Assembly (NCBI RefSeq): GCF_026625865.1
Contig: NZ_CP113067.1
Span: 3,100,001 to 3,164,000 of the forward strand
Source of the DNA: Microbacterium sp. SL75
GTDB lineage: Bacteria > Actinomycetota > Actinomycetes > Actinomycetales > Microbacteriaceae
DNA: 64,000 bases
Direction of reading: 5' to 3'
Shown here: one piece after another, positions 28,424 to 39,727 of the stretch
Position numbering within the stretch: position 1 is the stretch's first letter
Layout: each line of letters opens with the position of its first letter
Made by a program: the position numbers and the translations under genes
The notes under the pieces: generated by a model
Database searches by the model: none
Told to the model about the DNA's origin: nothing
What the model saw: the letters and a program-made list of their open reading frames with translations, nothing else

Positions 28424-29175
28424 GCGACGATTCCACCCGCCCGGCGCGAGAAGACGACCGCGTCCCCCTCGACCCGCCCTCCGCGGCGGAGAGCGTGAGT
28501 GCGGCTCTCGGTAACGCCGCGCGTCGCGCAGGCCTCGACCCGGCCAAGCACACCTCGACCGGCGCCGCCGTGTGGTCGGCGATGGGCGGGGTGCGCGGCA
28601 TCCTGGAATCCGTCCTGCCCTCGCTCGCGTTCGTCGTGCTGTTCACGATCACGATCGACCCCGAGACGCGCCAGGGAAACCTGTGGTTGAGCCTGGGCGT
28701 CTCGGTCGGGCTGGCCGTCGCCTTCACGCTCGCGAGACTCATCGCCAAGTCACCGCCGAGCGCTGCGATCGGCGGGCTGCTCGCGACGGCGGGAGCAGCC
28801 GTGCTGTCGCTGGTGACCGGGCGCGGTCAAGACAACTTCGTGCCGGGGTTCTTCACCAACGGCGCATACGGGACGGCGTTCCTGGTGTCGGCGCTGATCG
28901 GCTGGCCGCTGATCGGCCTGGTGGCGGGCTACCTGCTCGGCGAAGGCACCCGCTGGCGCGCCGATCGCCGCAAGCGCCGCGCCTACACGTGGCTCTCGAT
29001 CGCGTGGGCGGCCCTGTTCGCCGCGCGTCTCGCGGTGCAGCTGCCGCTGTACTTCGCGGGAGACGTGACGGCGCTGGGGACGCTCAAGATCGTCATGGGC
29101 CTGCCGTTGTTCGCGCCGATGCTGGCGGTGACGTGGCTCGTCGTCCGCGCCCTCCACCCTCGTCGAGAGTCCTGA
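28420..29175 (+). CDS. DUF3159 family membrane protein
   Basis: A 251-residue DUF3159 protein. After about 45 soluble residues it has five or six transmembrane helices (among them ILESVLPSLAFVVLFTITID, LGVSVGLAVAFTLARLI, LVSALIGWPLIGLVAGYLLGEG and PLFAPMLAVTWLVVRAL). Family function is not established. It is the last gene of the dut-DUF3710-DUF3159 operon, 133 bp before acnA. Confidence 0.9.
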   Translation: MSDDSTRPAREDDRVPLDPPSAAESVSAALGNAARRAGLDPAKHTSTGAAVWSAMGGVRGILESVLPSLAFVVLFTITIDPETRQGNLWLSLGVSVGLAVAFTLARLIAKSPPSAAIGGLLATAGAAVLSLVTGRGQDNFVPGFFTNGAYGTAFLVSALIGWPLIGLVAGYLLGEGTRWRADRRKRRAYTWLSIAWAALFAARLAVQLPLYFAGDVTALGTLKIVMGLPLFAPMLAVTWLVVRALHPRRES

Positions 29176-29177
29176 TA

Positions 29178-29197
29178 TTATCTTGACATCAAGATAA
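29178..29197. promoter_or_regulatory. 20-bp palindromic operator candidate upstream of acnA
   Basis: TTATCTTGA, two bases, TCAAGATAA: nine-base arms pair perfectly. It overlaps a good -10 candidate (TATTAT, 29176-29181), the placement of a repressor site. AT-rich sequence of this kind is rare in the window. A dimeric MarR-type regulator would fit such symmetry; none is encoded here. Confidence 0.65.
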
Positions 29198-29308
29198 ATC
29201 CGCTGCCTCGGGCGGTTAGGTCGACCTTCCTGGAATCGACCTCTCCCCGCGGGGAAGATGGAGAAATGCGGGCCGACGCCTGCGCATTCGCCGACGAAGG
29301 AGACGATC

Positions 29309-32149
<2,841 letters not shown>

Positions 32150-32156
32150 CCCGCAG

Positions 32157-32197
32157 GCGAAGTGCCCCGGAAGCCTCGCGCTTTCGGGGCACTTCGC
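32157..32197 (+). terminator. acnA terminator
   Basis: A hairpin with a 12-13-bp stem (outer GCGAAGTGCCCCG paired with 32185-32197) starts 7 nt after the acnA stop and is followed by TTT. Confidence 0.8.
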
Positions 32198-32316
32198 TTT
32201 CCGCAGAGACCACGTGGACGCGATCCGCGCAAGCCGTTGCCGGGCCCGTTCACCCCTCGGAGACTAGAATCGACCCGTACGCGCGGACCCCGCGCGCATC
32301 GCACGAGAGGAGTCTT

Positions 32317-34266
32317 ATGGCTCTCCTACCCGGCATTCACGGTCCCCGTGACCTCGACGGGCTGACCCCCGACCAGCTACGGCAGCTGGCCGCAGAAGTC
32401 CGCTCCTTCCTCGTCGAGAACGTCTCCCGCACGGGCGGACACCTCGGACCGAACCTCGGCGTCGTCGAACTGACGATCGCTCTGCACAAGGTCTTCGACT
32501 CGCCGTCCGACCCGATCATCTTCGACACCGGGCACCAGTCCTACGTGCACAAGATGCTCACCGGGCGTCAGGATTTCACGGCCCTGCGTTCGCGCGGCGG
32601 CCTCGCGGGCTACCCGCAGCGCTCCGAGAGCGCTCACGATGTCGTCGAGTCGTCGCACGCCTCGAGCTCCCTCAGCTGGGCGGACGGCGTCTCGCGCGCC
32701 TTCAGTCGCACCGGTCGCCGCGACCGCCACGTCGTCGCCGTCGTCGGCGACGGCGCACTCACGGGCGGAATGACCTGGGAAGCACTGAACAACATCAGCG
32801 ACGACAACGAGCGCAACCTCGTCATCGTCGTGAACGACAACGGTCGGTCCTACGCGCCGACCATCGGCGGCATGGCGCGCTACCTCAACCGTGTGCGCAC
32901 GAACGACGCCTACCGCACGCTGCACCGCGGGTCCGACACGCTCTTCCGGCGCCTCGGCCCGGCTGCCCGCGCCGTCTATCGCGGCGTGCGCGGCGGCACC
33001 CACGGCTTCCTGTCGCGTTTCACCAACAACGAGGCGCTGTACAGCAACCTCGACATCAAGTACCTCGGCCCCATCGACGGACACGACTTCGAGTCCCTCA
33101 TCGAGACGCTCGAGCTCGCCAAGTCGTACGGTGCGCCCGTCATCGTCCACGCCATCACCGACAAGGGCAGCGGCTACGCGCCGGCGATGAGCGACGAGGC
33201 CGACCAGTTCCACGCCGTCGGCAAGATCGACCCCCTCACGGGTGAGGCTCTCGGCGCGGCCGGCGGTCTCCAGTGGACCGACGTGTTCGCCGAAGAACTG
33301 GTGAAGGTCGGAGCCGAGCGCGACGACGTCATCGCCATGACCGCCGCGATGCTGCGTCCGACCGGGCTGCAGAAGTTCGCCGAGCGCTTCCCCGAGCGGG
33401 TGTACGACGTGGGCATCGCGGAGCAGCACGCCGTGGCATCCGCCGCCGGTCTCGCCTTCGGCGGTCTGCACCCGGTCGTCGCGATCTACGCGACGTTCAT
33501 GAATCGCGCGTTCGACCAGGTCATGATGGACGTCGCCCTGCACAAGGCCGGCGTCACCTTCGTGCTCGACCGCGCCGGGGTCACCGGTCCCGACGGCCCG
33601 AGCCATCACGGCATCTGGGATCTCGCGATGCTGCAGCTCGTTCCCGGCATCCGGATCGCGGCTCCTCGCGATGCCGCGCGGCTTCGCGAGGAGTTCCGCG
33701 AGGCCACGGCGATCGAGGATGCCCCCACGGTCGTGCGCTACCCCAAGGGCAAGGTCAACGACGACGTCGAGGCCACCGAACGCCTGCACGACGGCGTCGA
33801 CGTCCTGAGCCGCGGCACGAGCGAAGACGTGCTGCTCGTCGGCATCGGTCCGATGGTGCACCTCGCCCTCGAGGTCGCGGAGCGCCTCAAGGCGCAGGGA
33901 ATCGGGGCGACGGTGATCGACCCGCGCTGGGCGATCCCCGTGCAGCCCTCCGTCATCGAGCTCGCCCGCGCGCACCGCCTGGTGATCACGATCGAAGACG
34001 GCATCCGCGTCGGCGGCGTCGGCACACGCGTGCGCCAGGTGCTGCGCGAAGCCGGGGTCGACACGGCCGTCGACGAGCTCGGGATCCCCGACGAGTTCAT
34101 CGATCACGCCACGCGCGAGCAGATCCTCGAGGATGCCGGCCTCACCGCCGCCAAGATCGCCCACGATGTCGTGGCCCAGGTGCTCGGCACACGGATCCCC
34201 ATGGCACGGCAGACGCCGACCGGCTCGATCCCCACGATCGAGGCATGGGAGAACTCGCGCCCCTAA
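32317..34266 (+). CDS. dxs: 1-deoxy-D-xylulose-5-phosphate synthase
   Basis: A 649-residue thiamine-diphosphate enzyme joining pyruvate and glyceraldehyde 3-phosphate, the first step of the MEP isoprenoid pathway. It shows the SRTGGHLGPNLGVVELT start, DTGHQSYVHKMLTGR, the ThDP motif VGDGALTGGMTWEALNN near residue 145, and the transketolase C-terminal half with VGIAEQHAVASAAG and DRAGVTGPDGPSHHG. GAGAGG precedes the ATG, and a TAGAAT -10 at 32265-32270 leaves a leader of about 40 nt. It lies alone between two terminators. Confidence 0.97.
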   Translation: MALLPGIHGPRDLDGLTPDQLRQLAAEVRSFLVENVSRTGGHLGPNLGVVELTIALHKVFDSPSDPIIFDTGHQSYVHKMLTGRQDFTALRSRGGLAGYPQRSESAHDVVESSHASSSLSWADGVSRAFSRTGRRDRHVVAVVGDGALTGGMTWEALNNISDDNERNLVIVVNDNGRSYAPTIGGMARYLNRVRTNDAYRTLHRGSDTLFRRLGPAARAVYRGVRGGTHGFLSRFTNNEALYSNLDIKYLGPIDGHDFESLIETLELAKSYGAPVIVHAITDKGSGYAPAMSDEADQFHAVGKIDPLTGEALGAAGGLQWTDVFAEELVKVGAERDDVIAMTAAMLRPTGLQKFAERFPERVYDVGIAEQHAVASAAGLAFGGLHPVVAIYATFMNRAFDQVMMDVALHKAGVTFVLDRAGVTGPDGPSHHGIWDLAMLQLVPGIRIAAPRDAARLREEFREATAIEDAPTVVRYPKGKVNDDVEATERLHDGVDVLSRGTSEDVLLVGIGPMVHLALEVAERLKAQGIGATVIDPRWAIPVQPSVIELARAHRLVITIEDGIRVGGVGTRVRQVLREAGVDTAVDELGIPDEFIDHATREQILEDAGLTAAKIAHDVVAQVLGTRIPMARQTPTGSIPTIEAWENSRP

Positions 34267-34283
34267 GGCGATAGCACCATCGG

Positions 34284-34317
34284 GACCGGGCCGGGATGCC
34301 GTTATCCCGGCCCGGTC
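34284..34317 (+). terminator. dxs terminator
   Basis: A perfect 13-bp stem (34284-34296 with 34305-34317) with an 8-nt loop, 18 nt after the dxs stop and followed by TT. Confidence 0.8.
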
Positions 34318-34348
34318 TTGCATCTCCGGCGTCCGTCCGACGGTCGCC

Positions 34349-34452
34349 AGAACAGGAGAGTGCATCGAGAACAGGACGGAACCGCCCGATTCGGCCTGTT
34401 CTCGTCGCACAGCCTGTTCTCGTGACGCGCCCCACCCTGCGTCACGAGAACA
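34349..34452. repeat. Cluster of GAGAACA-type direct and inverted repeats
   Basis: Five copies of an AGAACA(GG) core occur in about 100 bp: 34349-34356, 34366-34375 (CGAGAACAGG), the reverse at 34395-34404 and 34413-34422, and 34446-34452. The last two belong to a perfect 14-bp inverted repeat (34415-34428 with 34439-34452) with a 10-nt spacer. No gene lies in this 241-bp gap between the convergent dxs and beta-oxidation genes. Confidence 0.7.
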
Positions 34453-34460
34453 CGAACGAC

Positions 34461-34492
34461 GGCGGCGCCGCCCCCGAGGGGACGGCGCCGCC
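34461..34492 (-). terminator. Terminator of the beta-oxidation operon
   Basis: A perfect 10-bp GC stem (34461-34470 with 34483-34492) lies 16 nt past the operon's stop on the minus strand. Confidence 0.65.
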
Positions 34493-34507
34493 GGTGAAGC
34501 CCGCGGA

Positions 34508-36646
34508 TCAGGCTCCGATGCCCCGGATCGGCGGGTGATGGAACGTGTCGCCGAAGGCACGCTCGGACGCCCCCTCGCGGTCGAGGTAGGGCGAGGCACC
34601 GCCATCGATGAACGGCCAACCGGCGCCGAGGATCAGGCACAGGTCGATGTCCTGCACCTCGGGGACCACACCCTCGTCGAGCATGATCCCGATCTCCTGA
34701 GCGAGGCCGTCCTGTACGCGGGCGAGGATCGTCTCGGGCGCGACCGGCGCCTTCCCGGTGACGAGCACCTTCTGCGCGGCCTTGGTCCAGCCGGTCACCC
34801 GACCGCCCTTGTCTTTCTCGACGACCTCGGGGAGCGCGGCGAGCTCGTGGAAGTTCTCGGACGAGAAGAACCGGTCGGGGAAGGCGTGCGCCATCGTGTC
34901 CTGCACGTGCGCGGCGACTTTCCACCCGACGAGGTCGATGAGTTGGAACGGCCCCATCGGCAGGCCGAGAGGCGCGAAAGCCTTCTCCACGACGGCGATG
35001 GGCGTTCCCTCGTACACCGCCCTCGCCGCTTCGCCCATGACCTTCGCCAGCAGACGGTTCACGACGAAGCCGGGGGCGTCGGCGGTGAGCACTGCGTTCT
35101 TGCCAAGGCCCTTCGCCACGACGAACGCCGTCGAGAGGGCGGCGTCGCTGGTGGCATCCGTCTTCACGACCTCGATGAGCGGCATCACCGCGACGGGGTT
35201 GAAGAAGTGGAAGCCGACGAGCCGCTCGGGGTGCTGCAGCACCGAACCGATCTCGGCGACCGACAGCGACGAGGTGTTGGTCGCCAGAATGGCGTCTTCG
35301 GACACGATCTTCTCGATCGCCGAGAAGACGTCCTGCTTGACGCCGACCTCTTCGAACACGGCCTCGATGACGAAGTCGCAGTCCGCGAACTCCGAGCGGT
35401 CGGTCGTGCCGTGCACGAGCGCGCGCAGCTGGTTGGCCGTGTCGCCGTCCAGACGCCCCTTGGCCTCGAGCTTGCCGATCTCGTCGTGAATGGATGCCAC
35501 GCCCTTGTCGACACGGCCCTGGTCCAGGTCGGTGATGATCACGGGCACGCGCAGCCTGCGCACGAACAGCAGCGCGAACTGCGAGGCCATGAGCCCCGCG
35601 CCGATGACGCCGACCTTCGTGACCTTCTTCGCCAACGCCTTGTCGGGGGCTCCGACCGGACGCTTCGCGCGCTTCTGCACCAGGTCGAAGGCGTACATGG
35701 ATGCCGCGAACTGATCGCCCGTGATGAGATCGGTCAGTGCGTCGTCTTCGCGGGCGAAGCCCTCGGCCTTCGTGCCGCTCTTAGCCTTGTCGAGCAGGTC
35801 GAGCGCGACATAGGGGGAGCGGGGGACGGTACCGATCTTCGACTCGAGCATGCCGCGGGCCATCTTGATGGCGATGGGCCACTTCGTGAGGCGCTCGAGC
35901 TTGCCCGGCTCGTTCTTCCGCTCGACGCGGACCCGACCGGTCAGCACGCCATCCGCCCAGCGGAGCGAATCCTCGAGGTAGGAGGCGGCGGGGAAGATGG
36001 CGTCCATGATCCCGAGGTCGAATGCCTGCTGCGGCTTGAGCATGCGGTTCTGCTTGAGCGGGTTCGAGATGACGACCTCGAGCGCGTTCTCGATGCCGAT
36101 GAGGTTCGGCAGCAGGTAGGCACCGCCCCAGCCGGGGATGAGGCCGAGGAATACCTCCGGCAACGCGACGGCTGCGGCTGAGGCGTCGACCGTGCGATAC
36201 GTCGAGTTCAACGCGATCTCGAGACCACCGCCGAGGGCGAGACCGTTCACGAAGGCGAACGAGGGCACGCCCAGCTCGGACAGTGAGCCGATGACCTGGT
36301 GGCCGCGCTGCGCGATGAGACGGGCGACGTCCTTCGAGGGCAGCTTGGCGACGTCGGACAGGTCGGCGCCGGCGGCGAGGATGTACTGCTTGCCGGTGAT
36401 CGCGACGGCGTGGATCTCGCCCGCAGCGGCACGCTCCTGGAGCGTCTGGAGCGTGCGCCCGAGTTCGGCGAGCGTCCCCGGCCCCAGCGTGTTCGGCCGC
36501 GTGTGATCGCGACCGTTGTCGAGCGTAATCAGAGCCAGCACGTTGCCCGAGGGCAGTCGCACGTCGCGGACGGGGGAGTGGGTGACCACCTCATCGCCCG
36601 TCAGGGCGTCCAGAGGCGTGAAGTCGATCGCGGTGTAGTCGGTCAC
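34508..36646 (-). CDS. Multifunctional enoyl-CoA hydratase / 3-hydroxyacyl-CoA dehydrogenase (FadB/FadJ type)
   Basis: A 712-residue bifunctional beta-oxidation enzyme. The N-terminal crotonase domain has the oxyanion-hole segments AITGKQYILAAGADLSDV and FVNGLALGGGLEIAL and the catalytic region ALPEVFLGLIPGWGG. The dehydrogenase part starts near residue 340 with the NAD motif VGVIGAGLMASQFA, then ATNTSSLSV and GFHFFNPVAVMPLIEVV with the catalytic histidine, and the GFVVNRLLAKVMGEA C-terminal domain. It hydrates enoyl-CoA and oxidises the 3-hydroxyacyl-CoA, passing 3-ketoacyl-CoA to the thiolase encoded just upstream. Its GTG overlaps the thiolase stop by 4 nt. Confidence 0.95.
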   Translation of the reverse strand: MTDYTAIDFTPLDALTGDEVVTHSPVRDVRLPSGNVLALITLDNGRDHTRPNTLGPGTLAELGRTLQTLQERAAAGEIHAVAITGKQYILAAGADLSDVAKLPSKDVARLIAQRGHQVIGSLSELGVPSFAFVNGLALGGGLEIALNSTYRTVDASAAAVALPEVFLGLIPGWGGAYLLPNLIGIENALEVVISNPLKQNRMLKPQQAFDLGIMDAIFPAASYLEDSLRWADGVLTGRVRVERKNEPGKLERLTKWPIAIKMARGMLESKIGTVPRSPYVALDLLDKAKSGTKAEGFAREDDALTDLITGDQFAASMYAFDLVQKRAKRPVGAPDKALAKKVTKVGVIGAGLMASQFALLFVRRLRVPVIITDLDQGRVDKGVASIHDEIGKLEAKGRLDGDTANQLRALVHGTTDRSEFADCDFVIEAVFEEVGVKQDVFSAIEKIVSEDAILATNTSSLSVAEIGSVLQHPERLVGFHFFNPVAVMPLIEVVKTDATSDAALSTAFVVAKGLGKNAVLTADAPGFVVNRLLAKVMGEAARAVYEGTPIAVVEKAFAPLGLPMGPFQLIDLVGWKVAAHVQDTMAHAFPDRFFSSENFHELAALPEVVEKDKGGRVTGWTKAAQKVLVTGKAPVAPETILARVQDGLAQEIGIMLDEGVVPEVQDIDLCLILGAGWPFIDGGASPYLDREGASERAFGDTFHHPPIRGIGA

Positions 36647-37851
36647 TTGCGCTTCTTCTTTCCGTCGAAGAACGGGTTCTCCCAGATGACCGAGCCGCCC
36701 TGGCCCAGGCCCACGCACATGGCGGTGAGGCCGTAGCGGACGTCGGGGCGCTCCGCGAACTGCGCGGCCAGCTGGATCATGAGACGGACTCCGGATGCCG
36801 CGAGCGGGTGGCCCAGGGCGATCGCACCGCCCCACGGGTTCACCCGGGGGTCGTCATCGGCGATACCGAAGTGATCGAGCAACGAGATCACCTGGATGGC
36901 GAAGGCCTCGTTGAGCTCGAACAGACCGATGTCGTCGATCGTGAGTCCGGCTTTCTTCAGAGCCTTCTCGGTCGAGGGAATCGGTCCGATGCCCATGATC
37001 TCGGGCTCGACCCCCGCGAAGGCGAACGACACCATGCGCATCTTCGGCGCGAGACCGAACTCTTTCACGGCGTCGCTTCCCGCCAGCAGGCTGATCGTCG
37101 CGCCGTCGGTGAGCGGCGACGAGGTGCCGGCGGTGACGCGACCGTGCGGACGGAACGGCGTCTTCAGCGTCGCGAGGCCCTCGAGCGTGGTCTCGGGCCG
37201 ACGGCCCTCGTCCTCCGTCGCCAGGCCCCACGCACCGTCGGCGTCCTTGACCGCGACCGATACGAGGTCGGGCTGGATCTTGCCGGCGTCGTAGGCGGCC
37301 TGCACCTTGTGCTGGCTCGCGACGCCGAAGCGGTCGGCACGTTCTTTCGTGAGGTGCGGGAACCGGTCGTGGATGCGTTCCGCCGTCACGCCCATGTTGA
37401 GCGCACCCGGGTCGACGAGCTTCTCCGCGACGAAGCGGGGGTTGGGATCGACGTTGCCGCCGATGGGGTGTCGGCCCATGTGCTCGACGCCGCCGGCGAG
37501 GGCGAGGTCGTACATGCCCACGCCGATCGACGCGCCCATGGTGGTGACGCTCGTCATGGCGCCGGCGCACATGCGCTCGACCGCCAGACCGGGCACGGTC
37601 ATGGGCAGCCCGGCCAGGATCGCCGCCGTCCGCCCGAGGGTAAGTCCCTGATCACCGGTCTGCGACGTCGCCGCGATGGCCACGTCGTCGATCCGGTCCT
37701 TCGGCACGTCTGCGTTGCGCTCCATCAACCCGATGATCGCCTTGACCACGAGGTCGTCGGCGCGGGTGTTCCAGTACATGCCCTTTTCGCCGGCGCGCCC
37801 GAAGGGGGTACGCATTCCATCGACGAAGAAGACGTCCGTCATCTCGGCCAC
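36643..37851 (-). CDS. Acetyl-CoA C-acyltransferase (3-ketoacyl-CoA thiolase)
   Basis: A 402-residue thiolase cleaving 3-ketoacyl-CoA to acetyl-CoA. The nucleophile Cys95 lies in VERMCAGAMTSV. The NEAFA loop, GGAIALGHPLAASGVR histidine motif and C-terminal MCVGLGQGGSVIWE cysteine are intact. The start is the GTG at 37851, with GGAGG 4 nt upstream; the ATG three codons later is less well placed. It is the first gene of a two-gene operon with the hydratase/dehydrogenase, matching the fadA-fadB pairing. Confidence 0.95.
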   Translation of the reverse strand: MAEMTDVFFVDGMRTPFGRAGEKGMYWNTRADDLVVKAIIGLMERNADVPKDRIDDVAIAATSQTGDQGLTLGRTAAILAGLPMTVPGLAVERMCAGAMTSVTTMGASIGVGMYDLALAGGVEHMGRHPIGGNVDPNPRFVAEKLVDPGALNMGVTAERIHDRFPHLTKERADRFGVASQHKVQAAYDAGKIQPDLVSVAVKDADGAWGLATEDEGRRPETTLEGLATLKTPFRPHGRVTAGTSSPLTDGATISLLAGSDAVKEFGLAPKMRMVSFAFAGVEPEIMGIGPIPSTEKALKKAGLTIDDIGLFELNEAFAIQVISLLDHFGIADDDPRVNPWGGAIALGHPLAASGVRLMIQLAAQFAERPDVRYGLTAMCVGLGQGGSVIWENPFFDGKKKRK

Positions 37852-37922
37852 TCTGCCTCCAAAGTTTGGGATGACCCCAGCCTAGGAAGGCGAGATTGCT
37901 GCGCAGAATCGGTTGTCCGAAC

Positions 37923-39119
37923 CTACGAATCGGTGGCGGACCCGTCGTCGTCGGTGTTGAGGGAAGCTACAAAGCTATCGGCGATCACCTGTGAGGTCTG
38001 GTCAATCTGCCAGGGGCGCGCGCCGAGCTCGGCGAGGGCTGCCCCGACAGAATCGGCGGTGAGCTCGGCCGGCGGCGCCCAGGCCAGACGGCGCAGGGTC
38101 TCGGGCGTGAGCAGATTCTCGGTCGGCATCCGCAGCTCTTCCGCCCGTGCCTCGACAGCCGGGCGGGCCTTCTTCAACCGGCGGTCGGCCTCGGGGTTGC
38201 GGTCCGCCCACGCGCGCGGCGGGGGGAGGGTGTCGCTGGGCACGCGATCGGCGGGCAGATCCGTCGATTCGCGACCGGCGACGATGGCGTTCCACCAGCG
38301 GTCCAGCTGGGTACGGCTGGCGCGACCGTTGAACTCTTTCACGCCCGCGAGCGCTTGCTTGCTCGCCGGGTCGGCAAGCACGGCCGCGACGAGGGCGCGA
38401 TCGGGTACGAGTCGGCCGGGCGCGATGTCCTGCTCGCGGGCGTAGTCCTCGCGCGCCTGCCAGAGCGACCGGGCGACGGCCAGCGAGCGGCGACCGCGTA
38501 CGCTGTGCAGCCCGCTCAACCGACGCCACGGGTCGTCGCGCGGGGGCTTCGGCTCACGATCGAGAACGGCCTGGAACTCCTGGCGTGCGATCTCGGTCTT
38601 GTCCTGCTCGGTCAGTTCGGCGTCGAGCACGTCGCGCACGTCGATCAGGTGCTCGACATCGAGGGCCGCGTATTCGAGCCAGGATGCCGGCAGGGGGCGC
38701 GTCGACCAGTCGGCGGCGGAGTGGGCCTTGGCCAGCGTGATGCCCAACGTCTGCTCGACGACCGCCCCGAGACCGACGCGCTCGTGTCCGAGCAGGCGCG
38801 AGCCCAGCTCGGTGTCGAAGATGCGCGGGGGCTCGAGCCCTCGTTCACGCAGCGACGGAAGGTCCTGGCTCGCGGCGTGAAACACCCATTCGACGTCGCC
38901 GATGGCGTCTTGAAGGGGCGAGAAGTCCTCGATCGTCGAGGGGTCGAAGAGGAAGACCCCGGCCTCGCGGCGGAAGACCTGGATGAGGTAGGCGCGCTGC
39001 GAGTAGCGGAAGCCGGAGGCACGCTCGACGTCGACCGCGACGGGACCGCTCCCCGCGTTCAGGGTCTCGCAGGCGGCGAGGAAGCCCGCGGCATCCTCGA
39101 TGACGATGTACTCAACCAC
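37923..39119 (-). CDS. rnd: Ribonuclease D family 3'-5' exonuclease with HRDC domain
   Basis: A 398-residue DEDD-family nuclease. Exo motif I is VAVDVERASGFRY (Asp30, Glu32), motif II FHAASQDLPSLRE, motif III YAALDVEHLIDV. One HRDC domain follows (about residues 210-290, RRSLAVARSLWQAREDYA), then a second helical domain. RNase D trims structured RNA 3' ends such as tRNA precursors. The GTG start overlaps the DUF3000 stop by 8 nt, a pairing common in actinobacteria. Confidence 0.92.
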   Translation of the reverse strand: MVEYIVIEDAAGFLAACETLNAGSGPVAVDVERASGFRYSQRAYLIQVFRREAGVFLFDPSTIEDFSPLQDAIGDVEWVFHAASQDLPSLRERGLEPPRIFDTELGSRLLGHERVGLGAVVEQTLGITLAKAHSAADWSTRPLPASWLEYAALDVEHLIDVRDVLDAELTEQDKTEIARQEFQAVLDREPKPPRDDPWRRLSGLHSVRGRRSLAVARSLWQAREDYAREQDIAPGRLVPDRALVAAVLADPASKQALAGVKEFNGRASRTQLDRWWNAIVAGRESTDLPADRVPSDTLPPPRAWADRNPEADRRLKKARPAVEARAEELRMPTENLLTPETLRRLAWAPPAELTADSVGAALAELGARPWQIDQTSQVIADSFVASLNTDDDGSATDS

Positions 39120-39702
39120 GCGTGGGCCTCCGGGCTCCGAGAACAGCGACGCCCTCCGACCCCGGGGGGAGGCCTGCGAGCATGCACACGAGCTCCGCCC
39201 ACGCCTCGAGGTGCGGGCGGAAGGGACCGCGCGGCGACCACGACGCGCGAAGTTCGATCTGCGACCCCTCGCCCTGCGAGGCCAGGGCCCCGAAGCCGGT
39301 CGAGAGGGTCTTGGTGGCGGTGCCCGATTCCGAGTGGCGATCGGCACCGCGCGAGTCGAGCGCATCGATGAGCCACGACCAGGCGACCTCGGACAGCAGG
39401 GGGTCCACGCCGATCTCGGGCTCGAGAGGCGCCTGCGCGAAACAGACGATGCGCCAGGCACCGCCCCACGGCTCGGGCTCCTCGGGGTCGTGCAGCAGGA
39501 TGAACCGCCCGGTCCCGAAGGGCGAGTCGGTGGCGTGCTCTTCGGGCCGCACGTCTCCCGCCAGAGCGAGAGAGAAGGGGGCCAAGCCGGAGGGCGACGG
39601 AATCTGCCGGACGACCAGATCGTCGCGGAAAGTCGTGTCGCGCACCTCTTCGACGGCTCGCGCGAAGGGGCTGTCGGCCTCCGCCGGGCGCTGGTCACTC
39701 AC
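39112..39702 (-). CDS. DUF3000 family protein
   Basis: A 196-residue protein of the actinobacterial DUF3000 family. Conserved features are PFARAVEEVRD, IPSPSGLAPFSLALAGDV, GRFILLHDP and VAWSWLIDALDSRGA. Function is unknown. The GTG at 39702 is preferred over an in-frame GTG at 39708 because a TAGTCT -10 element ends 6 nt before 39702 but directly abuts 39708. It overlaps the RNase D start. Confidence 0.88.
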   Translation of the reverse strand: MSDQRPAEADSPFARAVEEVRDTTFRDDLVVRQIPSPSGLAPFSLALAGDVRPEEHATDSPFGTGRFILLHDPEEPEPWGGAWRIVCFAQAPLEPEIGVDPLLSEVAWSWLIDALDSRGADRHSESGTATKTLSTGFGALASQGEGSQIELRASWSPRGPFRPHLEAWAELVCMLAGLPPGSEGVAVLGARRPTRG

Positions 39703-39708
39703 GGCCAC

Positions 39709-39718
39709 AGACTAGAGT
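39709..39718. promoter_or_regulatory. Overlapping divergent -10 elements (AGACTAGAGT)
   Basis: Rightward TAGAGT (39713-39718) ends 9 nt before the hydrolase ATG; leftward TAGTCT (39714-39709) ends 6 nt before the DUF3000 GTG. They share the central TA pair, so both promoters occupy about ten base pairs within a 25-bp intergenic gap. Confidence 0.5.
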
Positions 39719-39727
39719 GAGGCCTCG

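Noticed and set aside
28420..29200. TTGACA inside the acnA palindrome as a -35 element
   Set aside because: No -10-like hexamer lies 16-18 bp downstream; the better reading is an operator overlapping TATTAT.
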